The position numbers and the translations under genes were made by a program. 64,000 nucleotides of DNA from an uncultured Bacilli bacterium (GTDB taxonomy: Bacteria; Bacillota_I; Bacilli_A; RF39; UBA660), in the NCBI GenBank assembly GCA_934131005.1, contig CAKOYV010000006.1, positions 1-64,000 on the forward strand. Reading direction: 5' to 3'. Below the pieces are notes generated by a model, which was not told where the DNA came from, ran no database searches, and saw only the letters and a list, made by a program, of their open reading frames with translations. Within the stretch, counting starts at the first letter, position 1. Every line of letters begins with the position of its first letter. Of this stretch, positions 25,520 through 34,689 are shown in pieces.

Positions 25520-25656
25520 TTTTATAGAAATAATATTAATTTTAGAATAATATAAGTTAATTTTCTTTTTATTGTGATTCCTCCTTTTTGCCCTCTACTT
25601 ATATCATTCGCTAAAACTTTTTAATTTCCTTCTTATTTTTATAAATTTTTGCATTT

Positions 25657-27714
25657 TTAAAAAAATGGGATAAAAATTAATAATTTGGCAATTAAATTTA
25701 CTATTAAGCATAAAATTATACCGATAATTAATGGGGTTATAAATGAGATAAAAGTATAGAAAAGACTATTTGTTTCTTTTTTGATGGTTAATAAAGTGGT
25801 GCTGCAAGGGAAATGGAAGACAGTAAAGATTATGAAACAAATTGCTGTTAAAGTGGTCCAACCGTTTTCTACTAGAATTCTTTTTAGTGAATCAAGAGTA
25901 TCATAACTAGTTAGAGAGTTGGTTTGTAAGTAAGTCATGATAATTATGGGAAGTACAATTTCATTAGCAGGTATTCCTAGGAAAAAGGCCATTAGGATAA
26001 CACCATCTAATCCTAAATATTTAGCAGGAGTATCTAATATAGTGCTTATTATTTGTAAGATTGAATTACCATTTATAGAGAAATTAGTGATTAGATATAA
26101 AATAAAACCTGCCGGAGCGGCTATTAAGATAGCTCTTCCTAAGACGAAAATAGTTCTTTGACAAATGCTAGTTAGAATTATTTTACTAAGGCGTATATGA
26201 CGATAATCAGGTAATTCTAGAATAAAAGCACTTTTTTCTCCTTTTAGAAAATATTTAGATAAGATATTACAAGTTATAAAAGTTATGAGGATGCTTATTA
26301 ATAAGATTATGACTAAAATTAAAGCTGTGATGAATGGGGAATGAATGCCTTTACTACTTCCTATTAGAAACATTGTTATAACTGATATGATGAGTGGATA
26401 TCTGCCGTTACAAGGCATAAAACTATTAGTTATTATCGCTAAGAGTCGTTCTCTTTTACTATCTATGATACGTGCTCCTGTTACTCCTACGGCATTACAG
26501 CCTATTCCCATACACATAGTAAGACATTGTTTGCCACAAGTTTGACATTTACTAAACATATTATCCATATTAAAGGCTATTCTGGGTAAGAGGCCTATAT
26601 CTTCTAAAATAGTGAATAAGGGAAAGAAAATCATCATAGGAGGTAGCATTACCCCTACTACCCAAGCTGTTGTTTTATATACACCAAAAATAAGAATATT
26701 ACGAATAGAAGTTGGTAAGAAAAATAAAATTTTATATAGTTTATCTTCTAAGCCAAAGAGAAAATTACTTAGGATTTCTGATGGATAGTTACTTGCAGAT
26801 ATAGTTAGCCAAAATAGGAAGAAAAGAATTAATAGCATTATGGGAATCCCCCACTTTTTACTAGTAATAATTTTATCTATTTTTCTATCACGATTATTTG
26901 AGTTTGAATTGTTTTTGGTTATAACTTCCTTAGAAATTGATGATGTTTGTTTTAAAATGGCTGATGCAATTTGGTAATTAAGATCTATATTAGATAAGTT
27001 TGCCTGTTCTTGTTTAATAGTCTTGATTAGTAATTCTTCTTGATTTTTAGTTAATTTAATTTTTTTTAAGAGTAATGTTACGTCTTCTTTAGAACTTGTT
27101 AGAAGGGTTCTACTTAACCATTTAGAATGAGGAATATCTTTTAAGTATTTATTTATTTTAGTTATTGAAGATGATAGTTTGGGATTATATTGAATATGAA
27201 ATTCTTTTGTGTTTTTCTTACTTACAGCTATACTAATAGCTTTTTTTAATTCATCTAGACCTTTATTATAGGTAGCTGTAGTGGTAATTATGGGAATATT
27301 TAGAATAGTATGTAATTTTTTCGTGTTGATGTTAATATTTTTCTTTTTGGCTTCATCCATTAAATTTATAACTAAAATAACATTAGGTGTTATTTCTAAG
27401 ATTTGAAGAGCTAAATTAAGGCTTCGTTCTAGGCTTTGGGCATTACATACTACTACTGTTACATCTATATCATTATTAAAACACAAAAAATCTCTAGCTG
27501 TTTTTTCTTCTTTGGAATGAGAAATTAAGGAATACATTCCTGGTAAATCATATATTGTATAATGGTCATTACCATCTTTATAATGACCTGTTGCATTTAT
27601 GACTGTTTTACCTGGCCAATTTCCTGTGTGCTGATGACTATTTGTTAAGGCATTAAAAATTGTACTTTTTCCTACATTAGGATTACCTGCTAGAGCTATT
27701 TTATACTTCATCAT
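25657..27714 (-). CDS. feoB: Ferrous iron transport protein B
   Basis: A 685-aa FeoB. The N-terminal G domain has GNPNVGKST (residues 9-17), DLPGMYSL and NLMDEAKK; the C-terminal part has about ten membrane segments with Gate motifs (LPRIAFNMDNMFSKCQTCGKQCLTM with several Cys, and GCNAVGVTGARI). It takes up Fe2+. Overlap with feoA by 14 nt shows the standard feoAB pair. The region upstream, 25421-25656, holds only the spoIIAA leader. Confidence 0.96.
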   Translation of the reverse strand: MMKYKIALAGNPNVGKSTIFNALTNSHQHTGNWPGKTVINATGHYKDGNDHYTIYDLPGMYSLISHSKEEKTARDFLCFNNDIDVTVVVCNAQSLERSLNLALQILEITPNVILVINLMDEAKKKNININTKKLHTILNIPIITTTATYNKGLDELKKAISIAVSKKNTKEFHIQYNPKLSSSITKINKYLKDIPHSKWLSRTLLTSSKEDVTLLLKKIKLTKNQEELLIKTIKQEQANLSNIDLNYQIASAILKQTSSISKEVITKNNSNSNNRDRKIDKIITSKKWGIPIMLLILFFLFWLTISASNYPSEILSNFLFGLEDKLYKILFFLPTSIRNILIFGVYKTTAWVVGVMLPPMMIFFPLFTILEDIGLLPRIAFNMDNMFSKCQTCGKQCLTMCMGIGCNAVGVTGARIIDSKRERLLAIITNSFMPCNGRYPLIISVITMFLIGSSKGIHSPFITALILVIILLISILITFITCNILSKYFLKGEKSAFILELPDYRHIRLSKIILTSICQRTIFVLGRAILIAAPAGFILYLITNFSINGNSILQIISTILDTPAKYLGLDGVILMAFFLGIPANEIVLPIIIMTYLQTNSLTSYDTLDSLKRILVENGWTTLTAICFIIFTVFHFPCSTTLLTIKKETNSLFYTFISFITPLIIGIILCLIVNLIAKLLIFIPFF

Positions 27715-27934
27715 AAACTACCTCTATTCCTTCAGTATCTTTATTTCTAATAGCAATTAAACAGTCCATAACAGCGTATGCTGAGATACTATTTTTATAA
27801 TCTTCTAAAATACGACTAATTTTAGCACCCGGAATTATCCCTATATCAAAAAGACGTCTTTTAATATTAGAATTAACTTCCATTTTGGTTATAGTCCCTA
27901 CTCGTTTGAGATCCATTTTACATAAAGAAAACAT
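27701..27934 (-). CDS. feoA: Ferrous iron transport protein A
   Basis: A 77-aa SH3-like FeoA: SNIKRRLFDIGIIPGAKISRILE and AIRNKDTEGIEVVY match the family. FeoA is a small cytosolic partner that supports FeoB. It is first in the feoAB operon. The 245-nt gap upstream, to the divergent 80-aa gene, holds a long inverted repeat next to that gene. Confidence 0.92.
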   Translation of the reverse strand: MFSLCKMDLKRVGTITKMEVNSNIKRRLFDIGIIPGAKISRILEDYKNSISAYAVMDCLIAIRNKDTEGIEVVYDEV

Positions 27935-28085
27935 ATTATCACCTATAATAGGCTATGTAATAAATTAAAATTTGTTATAAATTTATTTAGACTTTATAAT
28001 TAATTTTTTTAGAAAACAATTATATTCTTCTTTTTATAACTAGTTATTTAATTTAGCTAAAAATAAATTTTTGAAATATTTTTTT

Positions 28086-28146
28086 ATCTTTTTAAATGGT
28101 AATTATTTCTAAAATTTAAATTTAGAAAATTGCCATTTAAAAAGAT
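28086..28146. repeat. Long inverted repeat upstream of 80-aa gene
   Basis: Arms of about 27 nt: ATCTTTTTAAATGG.AATT..TTTCTAAA and its near-exact complement, separated by ATTTAAA; one substitution and a 2-nt length difference. The right arm contains TTGCCA, which with TATTAT 17 nt later (28153-28158) makes a good sigmaA promoter for the gene at 28180. An overlapping operator for a dimeric regulator is likely; a foldback RNA is the alternative. Confidence 0.6.
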
Positions 28147-28179
28147 ATGTGCTATTATTTAGACAAAAGGAGAATTAAG

Positions 28180-28422
28180 ATGAAAAGAGCTACAATTAAT
28201 GCTTCAACATTTTCTGAAATTTTTAGTGATCGAACTGATGTTTTAGAAATGTTAGCAGCATCTTTTATGAAAATTGATAGGCAGATTTTTAAAAATAATA
28301 TTACTTGTTCTCTAGATGAGTTAGATAAGTGTGATTATTTTATTAGTATGCCTGATGATGATGTTATTAAAATAAAAAATATTAAGACAAGCAAAGAATA
28401 CATCTTTTATTTAAAAAAATAA
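28180..28422 (+). CDS. Small acidic protein, unknown
   Basis: Start at 28180 (MKRATINAS), 7 nt after AAAAGGAG; 80 aa. No signal, membrane segment or family known to me. It contains LEMLAASFMKIDRQIFKNNITC and a C-terminal acidic stretch MPDDDVIKIKN. The 3' end overlaps its own terminator. It stands just before the germination-receptor operon, but the terminator separates them. Confidence 0.6.
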   Translation: MKRATINASTFSEIFSDRTDVLEMLAASFMKIDRQIFKNNITCSLDELDKCDYFISMPDDDVIKIKNIKTSKEYIFYLKK

Positions 28423-28452
28423 AAAAGATGTGATAATTTCTTTGCTTTTTTT
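28391..28452 (+). terminator. Terminator of the 80-aa gene
   Basis: GCAAAGAA and ACATCTTTT pair with AAAAGATGT and TTTCTTTGC, followed by seven T. The 5' arm is inside the coding region. Confidence 0.75.
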
Positions 28453-28476
28453 CCATAATAAATATAGGTGATTATG

Positions 28477-29928
28477 ATGGAGAATGTTGATTATATTAAA
28501 GAGATGTTAAAAAAAGATACTAATCAAGCTAGTGATATTACTTATCGTGAGAAGATTGTTTGCAAACGACGTGTAGAAATTATTTATAATGAATCTTTAA
28601 CTGGTTCAGATAAAATTAGTGATTTTATTATTAGAAGTTTAGATAAGATAAATAGATATAATAAAAGGCAAGATTTAGTTTCTGCTATTTGTAATAATAT
28701 TGATAATTTTAAGTATAAAAAAGTTTATAGTTATAAGGATATTTGTTATTATTTAAATTATGGTTTTACGATTATTTTAATTGAAGGATTTAAGGGAGCT
28801 TTAGTACTAGAAACAAAGAGAAATTTATCAAGATCAGTCTCAACACCACAAACTGAGAATTCTCTTAGAGGTTCGATGGATGCATTTGTTGAAGATATGC
28901 AGACTAATTTGGGACTTATTAGAAGAAGAATTAAGGATAATAATTTGTGGATTAAATCAAATGAGATTGGTAAATATACTAAAACTTTGGTTAATATTGT
29001 TTATATAAAAGGAATTTGTAAGGAAGAATATGTTAAAAATATTGATGATAGGCTTAAGAAGATTGATATTGATGGGGTTGTTTCGACTGGAGTTATAAAA
29101 AATTTGATTGAACGTGAGAATAAGTCTGCTTTTCCAACGATTATTTCAACAGAAAGACCTGATAGAGTGTCTCAGGCATTACTTGCTGGTAAGATTGTTA
29201 TTATGATTGATACCTCGCCTTTTGCTTTAATTATTCCTATTTCTATTAATGATTTATTTTTAGCAACAGAAGATGCTTATAGTAAAGGCATTAATATTTC
29301 TTTAACTAGAATTGTTAGATATTTTGCTTTTTTAGTAACATTGCTTACACCTGCTGTTTATATTGCCCTTACAACTTATAATCAGGAGATGTTACCTAAC
29401 CAGCTGTTAATCAGTTTTGCCTCACAACGATCAACAGTACCATTTCCAGCTTTTTTTGAAGCTATTATTATGATGGCATCATTTGAAATATTAAGAGAAT
29501 GTGATCTTAGGCTTCCGACATTTACGACTAGTGCTCTATCTATTGTTGGCGCTTTAATATTGGGAGAAGCGGCTGTTAATGCAGGGATTGTGTCCCCTAT
29601 TATGATTATTGTAATTGCTATTACAGCAGTAGCTGCCCTTTTATTTACAGAGCCAGAAATTATTAATGGTGTTAGGTGGTATAGGTTATTATTTATGATT
29701 GGAGCTAATTTTTTAGGAATATTTGGTGTCGTTATCGTATTTATTTTATTTATAACTCGCCTTGCTTCTCTTGATTCGTTTGGACTTCCCTTTTTGTATC
29801 CATTATCCCCTATGGATACGGCAGGTCTTAAAAATAGCATTATAAAATTTCCAACTAAAGATTTAAATAAAAGACAAAAAGCTTTATCGAGAAATCGAAT
29901 AAAATTAAAAAGTGAGGAGGAATTATGA
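28477..29928 (+). CDS. gerAA: Spore germination receptor subunit A (GerA family)
   Basis: Start at ATG 28477, 6 nt after AGGTG; 483 aa. The N-terminal cytosolic domain is followed by a membrane domain from about residue 240. Family hallmarks are ETKRNLSRSVSTPQTENSLRGSMDAFVEDMQTNLGLIRRRI and SQALLAGKIVIMIDTSPFALIIP, and later STVPFPAFFEAIIMMASFEILRE. It forms the inner-membrane germinant receptor with the next two genes. The operon order A-C-B is that of Bacillus gerK. Confidence 0.95.
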   Translation: MENVDYIKEMLKKDTNQASDITYREKIVCKRRVEIIYNESLTGSDKISDFIIRSLDKINRYNKRQDLVSAICNNIDNFKYKKVYSYKDICYYLNYGFTIILIEGFKGALVLETKRNLSRSVSTPQTENSLRGSMDAFVEDMQTNLGLIRRRIKDNNLWIKSNEIGKYTKTLVNIVYIKGICKEEYVKNIDDRLKKIDIDGVVSTGVIKNLIERENKSAFPTIISTERPDRVSQALLAGKIVIMIDTSPFALIIPISINDLFLATEDAYSKGINISLTRIVRYFAFLVTLLTPAVYIALTTYNQEMLPNQLLISFASQRSTVPFPAFFEAIIMMASFEILRECDLRLPTFTTSALSIVGALILGEAAVNAGIVSPIMIIVIAITAVAALLFTEPEIINGVRWYRLLFMIGANFLGIFGVVIVFILFITRLASLDSFGLPFLYPLSPMDTAGLKNSIIKFPTKDLNKRQKALSRNRIKLKSEEEL

Positions 29929-31088
29929 GAAAGCTATTTTTAATTTTTCCGTTACTATTTATTTTAACAGGATGCTATAACTATCATGAATTAAATGATT
30001 TAGCTATTGTTTCGGCAATGAGTATTAGTAAGAGTAATGATAGTTATCATATAGCTATTCAAGTTGTTAATACAGTTAAAGAACAGGATGCTACTAGTAG
30101 CGATGAGCCTTCTTTTATTACTTATAAGGCTAGTGGTAAGAGTCTGCAAAAGGCTTTTAGTAATATTATTAAGGATACGCCGAAAAAGATATATGGCAAC
30201 CAAATGCAACTTTTAATTATTGATGAAGGCTTAGCTCGTGAGGGTATTAGTGATATTTTGGACTTTTTAGCAAGAGATCCTAATATACGAAATGAATTCT
30301 ATGTTGCAATTGGTCGTGATAAGGACATTTTGGATGTTTTAACGCCACTTGATAATGTATCTGGTAAGAATATTTTAGATAAATTAAAGGCTACAAATGA
30401 GGATTTGGGAATTGCTAATATGGTTACTTTTAATGAATTAATTGCTAATTTTCAGAATAAAAATATTGAAGTGGCCTTGCCTACTATAAAGATTGAGGGA
30501 AATCGTTCGGAAGATGATGTTAAAAGTGATTTAGAAGAATCTTTTCCTGATAAGAGGATTGTTATTTCTAATTTAAGTATATTTAAAAATAATAAGTTGT
30601 TGGGATATTTAAATGAGAGAGAATCACTTGCGTATAATTTCATTATGGATAATATTACTCATGCTATTATTGTAAATAAATATAAAAATTCTAGTTATAT
30701 TGCTTTAGAACTTATTAATTCTAAGACGAAGAAGGATATTGATATTAAAAATAAACTCGTTAAGATAAATATTAAAGGTAAAGCTTCGATTACAGAATCT
30801 AATTATAATATTAATTTGACTCATGAGGAGAATATTAAGAAAATAGAAAAAGATTTAAATAAGAATATTGAAAAAATTATTAAAGAATCTATTGATAATA
30901 ATGCTTCTAAGTATTCATCTGATATATATGGTTTTAAGGAGATGTGCTATAAGAGTTATCCTAAATATTATAAGAAGGTTTATAAAGAATGGGATAAAGA
31001 TCTATTTAATAATATTAAAGTCAAAGTTAAGTCTGATATTGAAATAGTTGAACAAGGTAATCTTTTAGGAGGGATAAAACATGAATAA
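29925..31088 (+). CDS. gerAC: Spore germination receptor lipoprotein subunit C
   Basis: A 387-aa lipoprotein: signal peptide with lipobox LTGC at residues 14-17, then YNYHELNDLAIVSAMSI, the usual GerC start, and the C-terminal Spore_GerAC domain. Subunit C lies on the outer face of the inner spore membrane and is needed for receptor function. It overlaps the A-subunit gene by 4 nt and the B-subunit gene by 8 nt, so all three are made together. Confidence 0.95.
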   Translation: MRKLFLIFPLLFILTGCYNYHELNDLAIVSAMSISKSNDSYHIAIQVVNTVKEQDATSSDEPSFITYKASGKSLQKAFSNIIKDTPKKIYGNQMQLLIIDEGLAREGISDILDFLARDPNIRNEFYVAIGRDKDILDVLTPLDNVSGKNILDKLKATNEDLGIANMVTFNELIANFQNKNIEVALPTIKIEGNRSEDDVKSDLEESFPDKRIVISNLSIFKNNKLLGYLNERESLAYNFIMDNITHAIIVNKYKNSSYIALELINSKTKKDIDIKNKLVKINIKGKASITESNYNINLTHEENIKKIEKDLNKNIEKIIKESIDNNASKYSSDIYGFKEMCYKSYPKYYKKVYKEWDKDLFNNIKVKVKSDIEIVEQGNLLGGIKHE

Positions 31089-32178
31089 TCAAAAAATAAG
31101 TAGTTTGCAGTTTTCTTGTTTACTTATATACCCTATTTTATCTCTTTTCAGTGGTAGTGGTTTTTATGATATTTTAAAAATAGCAGGCCTTAATTCTTAT
31201 CTTTCTATTATCATTGCAACTATTTTAGGCATTTTTATCCTACTATTATTTCTCTTTATTTTCAATTATAAGCCTGATATGGCTATTTATGATAAGAATA
31301 TTTATCTATTTGGTAAGATTTTGGGAAATATTATAAATTATTTGATTAATATATTGATAATAATAATAGGTGTAGTTTCTGTATATAGTATTAGCAATTT
31401 TATTGTTTCACAATTTTTATCAGAAACGCCTATTTATATTATATTATTAATGTTAGGTTTTACGACTTATTATAGTGTTTCTAAGGGAATTGAGGTTATT
31501 GCTAGAATTAGTGTTATCTTCTTTATTATAATTTTCTTTTTAACAATTATAAGTACTTTTGGATTGATTCCTAATTTTAAGTTAGATAATTTAAAACCTG
31601 TACTTGAGGATGGAATGAAGATGCCGGTTATTGCTAGTTTGTCATTTTGTCTTACAAATATAGTACCAATTATGATTGTTTTAATTATTCCTAAAAATAA
31701 TATTATTGATAAGGAAGTGTGTGTTAAATATATTTTTATAGCTTATGCAATTAGTATGTTATTTACTTTTCTAGCCGTTATTTTAACGATTGGTACCTTA
31801 GGAATTGAACTGTTAAAAATATTTCCTTATCCAGAATACATGGTACTTAAGAAAATTTCAATTTTAGGCTTCATTGATAGAATTGAGAATTTTATCTATA
31901 TTAAATGGATGCTTAATGATGTTGTTAGTATTTCTTTGATAGTATATTATATTTGTAATAGTATTAGGGCTCGTGATAAGCAAAAATTGCTTCCATTTGT
32001 GGTAATTTTAGTTATTTTAGTATTATCACAGTTGTTATTTAAGGATAATACTGAATTTAAATGGTTTGTTAAGAATATTTATCCTTATTTAAATTTAGCT
32101 CTGTTGGGTATTTTTGTTGCGATATTTATTAATATTTTGGTAAGAAAGATGATAAAAGAAGAAGATAGTTTTTCGTAA
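31081..32178 (+). CDS. gerAB: Spore germination receptor subunit B (APC-type)
   Basis: A 365-aa membrane protein of about ten helices in the amino acid permease superfamily, with the GerAB start ISSLQFSCLLIYPILSLFSGSG. The B subunit is thought to bind the germinant. It is last in the operon and ends at a bidirectional terminator shared with the convergent pseudopilin genes. Confidence 0.93.
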   Translation: MNNQKISSLQFSCLLIYPILSLFSGSGFYDILKIAGLNSYLSIIIATILGIFILLLFLFIFNYKPDMAIYDKNIYLFGKILGNIINYLINILIIIIGVVSVYSISNFIVSQFLSETPIYIILLMLGFTTYYSVSKGIEVIARISVIFFIIIFFLTIISTFGLIPNFKLDNLKPVLEDGMKMPVIASLSFCLTNIVPIMIVLIIPKNNIIDKEVCVKYIFIAYAISMLFTFLAVILTIGTLGIELLKIFPYPEYMVLKKISILGFIDRIENFIYIKWMLNDVVSISLIVYYICNSIRARDKQKLLPFVVILVILVLSQLLFKDNTEFKWFVKNIYPYLNLALLGIFVAIFINILVRKMIKEEDSFS

Positions 32179-32191
32179 ATCTTCTTCTTTT
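32154..32191. terminator. Bidirectional terminator, ger operon / pseudopilins
   Basis: A perfect 13-bp stem AAAAGAAGAAGAT/ATCTTCTTCTTTT with a 12-nt loop between convergent genes; it overlaps the 3' end of the B-subunit gene. Confidence 0.85.
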
Positions 32192-32747
32192 AACCTATTA
32201 TTAATTTAATTTCTTCTTGTTTATTTCCGTAAGAGTCTAATAGAGGTACCTTGATCATAACATACTTATTATTTTCACTAAATGTTTTTATATTATTTTT
32301 AGTATCTGTACTATAACTTATATTTTTACCTATTTTAATGTTAGAATCAAGAACTTTTTCATAATAATGTTCATCAGTTGATTTGTCCTGACACTGTCCT
32401 ATATTATTGCTTGTACAATATTCTATTTTTCCAGCATCGCCAAATATTATTAACTTATAGTATTCTAATGAATCACTGGGAGGGTTGGAAACTTTTATAA
32501 CAAAATAATAATCATTAGCATCTCCCACTAAAACAGTTATACTTATTATTTTTTTGCCATCTAAGTCATTCATAATATTTTTGGTAATGTTAATTTTGTC
32601 AGCAACAATTGGGGTTTGGTTATATAAATCTTCACTTTTACTTTTAAATTTGTAGGTTAAGTTTAAAAGATAATACGCAATAGAAAATGCGATCGTTGCG
32701 GCAACTATTATTTCTACTAGCATATAGCCTTTTCGATTTAATTTCAT
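32190..32747 (-). CDS. Type IV pilin-like (pseudopilin) protein
   Basis: A 185-aa protein with a class III signal: KLNRKGYMLVEIIVAATIAFSIAYYLL, i.e. a basic head, cleavage after Gly, then a hydrophobic helix with Glu at +5. The remaining 150 residues form the variable globular part with Cys pairs (CTSNNIGQC). It should be cleaved by a prepilin peptidase, not in this window. It abuts a second pseudopilin gene upstream and probably belongs to a competence-type or type IV pilus-like system together with the ATPase at 33380. Confidence 0.8.
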   Translation of the reverse strand: MKLNRKGYMLVEIIVAATIAFSIAYYLLNLTYKFKSKSEDLYNQTPIVADKINITKNIMNDLDGKKIISITVLVGDANDYYFVIKVSNPPSDSLEYYKLIIFGDAGKIEYCTSNNIGQCQDKSTDEHYYEKVLDSNIKIGKNISYSTDTKNNIKTFSENNKYVMIKVPLLDSYGNKQEEIKLIIG

Positions 32748-33286
32748 TATTTCACCCCTATACTTGAATAATTTAGTTTACCATTTGTATCTTTATACTC
32801 TACTATAAAAAGATAAGTATATGTGCTTTTTTTACCAAAATCATAATAACCTGGTTTATCATCACTAGTACCTGCTATATAATCTATATAATTTTTAAAT
32901 GTTTTATTAGTAACACTAGCCTTAATGGCTCTTACTTTCTCTGATGAATAATTGGTAACTAATAGATTTTGAATACTATATAAATCTTTACTTTTTTGAC
33001 AGTAAGTATCATTATATATTTGTTGGCAATTACCATTTTTTATTAAAGATATATTGCTAGTGGAGGTTTGAACATTTTGAAATAAAGTATTAAGCTGGTT
33101 ATTTTTTAAAAGATGATTTACCATACCTTTAATGGCATAATTACCATCAATATTTTGATAAGTACTTCTTGTTTGAAATTTAGAGGCTGTTCTATTATAA
33201 GTTGCATATAAACTAACTAAGGCCGTTATAATTACAGTTGCTGTTATAATTACCTCTGCTAGCATAAAACCTTTATTATTTTTCAT
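32747..33286 (-). CDS. Type IV pilin-like (pseudopilin) protein
   Basis: A 179-aa protein with the prepilin signal KNNKGFMLAEVIITATVIITALVSLYA (Glu at +5). Its globular part contains NCQQIYNDTYCQ, a likely disulphide. It is first of a two-gene unit with overlapping stop/start at 32747. The divergent gene at 33380 is a secretion/pilus ATPase, so all three likely serve the same fibre-assembly machine. Confidence 0.8.
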   Translation of the reverse strand: MKNNKGFMLAEVIITATVIITALVSLYATYNRTASKFQTRSTYQNIDGNYAIKGMVNHLLKNNQLNTLFQNVQTSTSNISLIKNGNCQQIYNDTYCQKSKDLYSIQNLLVTNYSSEKVRAIKASVTNKTFKNYIDYIAGTSDDKPGYYDFGKKSTYTYLFIVEYKDTNGKLNYSSIGVK

Positions 33287-33379
33287 ATTTTATCACCTTT
33301 TTTGTTGCTATTATTATGAATATATTATATAATAAATGTAGATTAAAGTAAAGGTAAAAAAGAATGGAATGGGATTAAT

Positions 33380-34639
33380 ATGGATAATAATAAACAAATG
33401 GAAGATAATACTAATTTTAATGATTATAATACTAAGAAAGTTATAGATTTTGAAACTACTCCTATTGTTGATATTGTTAATTATATTTTGCTATCAGCTT
33501 CTAAGAAGAATGCTTCGGATATTCATTTTGATCCAGCTGATACTTATATGAAGGTTAGATTTAGGATCGATGGTAAGCTTGATACTTTTACTATTGTTCC
33601 TAATAGTGCTAAGCAAAATTTAGTGGCACGTTTAAAGATTTTGTCTGGTATGAATATTACAGAGACTAGACTGCCTCAAGATGGTTCTATTAGGACTGTT
33701 ATTGAAGGCGTTAGTCTAGATATGCGTGTTTCTGCCTTACCTACTAAACGTGGAGAAAAGATAGTTATAAGAATTATGGATTATTCGATGAGTCTTAAGG
33801 GATTAGAATCTTTATGTTTTAATGATATTAATTATAAAAAAGTATTGAAAATGATTAGTGAACCTAATGGTATTATTTTGGTAACGGGTGCTACTGGTAG
33901 TGGTAAATCAACAACAGTTTATTCTATTTTGCAACGTCTTAATACAGAGGATGTTAATTTAATTACTGTTGAGGATCCTGTTGAGATGGAGATTGAAGGA
34001 ATGAATCAGGTACAAGTTAATAGTGAGATTGGTCTTGATTTTGCAGCTGTTCTTAGAAGTATTTTAAGACAGGATCCTAATGTAATTATGATTGGTGAGA
34101 TAAGAGATAGTGAGACCGCACAAATTGCAGTTAGAGCCTCTATTACAGGACATTTAGTATTATCAACAATACATACTAATAATTCTTTATCAACAATTGA
34201 GAGACTTTTGGATATGGATGTTGAGAGATATTTATTATCTAGTGCTTTGGAAGGAATTATTTCTCAAAAATTAGCTCGTAAATTATGTGATAAATGTAAA
34301 AGGATTAGAAATACTAATGATTATGAAAAGAATCTTTTTAGAACTATTTTAGGACTAGAAGTAGGACAAGTATATGAACCTGTTGGTTGTCCTGAATGTA
34401 GTTTTGGTTTTAAAGGGCGTGTTGCCCTACATGAAGTTCTTTTAATTAATCAGGATATAAGGGACGCTATTAGTAATAATGTTAGTCGTGAAGAGCTTAG
34501 AAATTTAGTATATAATAAAGATGTTATTACAATGGTTCAAGATGGTTTTTATAAAATTTTAGCAGGATTTACTACTATTACAGAAGTTTTAAAATTAATT
34601 GAATTAGATGATGAAATTGATGAAGTTAAGAAAAAGTAA
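33380..34639 (+). CDS. Type II secretion / type IV pilus assembly ATPase (GspE/PilB family)
   Basis: A 419-aa ATPase. Domains: short N2-like part (KKNASDIHFDPADTYMKVRFRIDGK), Walker A GATGSGKST near residues 172-180, Asp box VEDPVEMEIEG, Walker B IMIGEIRDSETA, His box STIHTN, and a zinc tetracysteine site CDKCKR...GCPECSFGFKGRVALHE. It lacks the long N-terminal N1 domain, as does ComGA. It powers pseudopilus extension. No GspF/ComGB-type membrane gene lies next to it here. Confidence 0.9.
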   Translation: MDNNKQMEDNTNFNDYNTKKVIDFETTPIVDIVNYILLSASKKNASDIHFDPADTYMKVRFRIDGKLDTFTIVPNSAKQNLVARLKILSGMNITETRLPQDGSIRTVIEGVSLDMRVSALPTKRGEKIVIRIMDYSMSLKGLESLCFNDINYKKVLKMISEPNGIILVTGATGSGKSTTVYSILQRLNTEDVNLITVEDPVEMEIEGMNQVQVNSEIGLDFAAVLRSILRQDPNVIMIGEIRDSETAQIAVRASITGHLVLSTIHTNNSLSTIERLLDMDVERYLLSSALEGIISQKLARKLCDKCKRIRNTNDYEKNLFRTILGLEVGQVYEPVGCPECSFGFKGRVALHEVLLINQDIRDAISNNVSREELRNLVYNKDVITMVQDGFYKILAGFTTITEVLKLIELDDEIDEVKKK

Positions 34640-34650
34640 GATATAAGAGA

Positions 34651-34689
34651 AAAAACTGATATTTAGAGTTAATCTATTTATCAGTTTTT
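34651..34689. terminator. Bidirectional terminator, ATPase / YlbL genes
   Basis: AAAAACTGATA/TATCAGTTTTT with a 17-nt loop, between convergent genes. Confidence 0.75.

Noticed and set aside
29382..29840. Minus-strand 152-codon ORF
   Set aside because: It lies wholly within the membrane domain of the germinant receptor A subunit on the plus strand and is a shadow frame.
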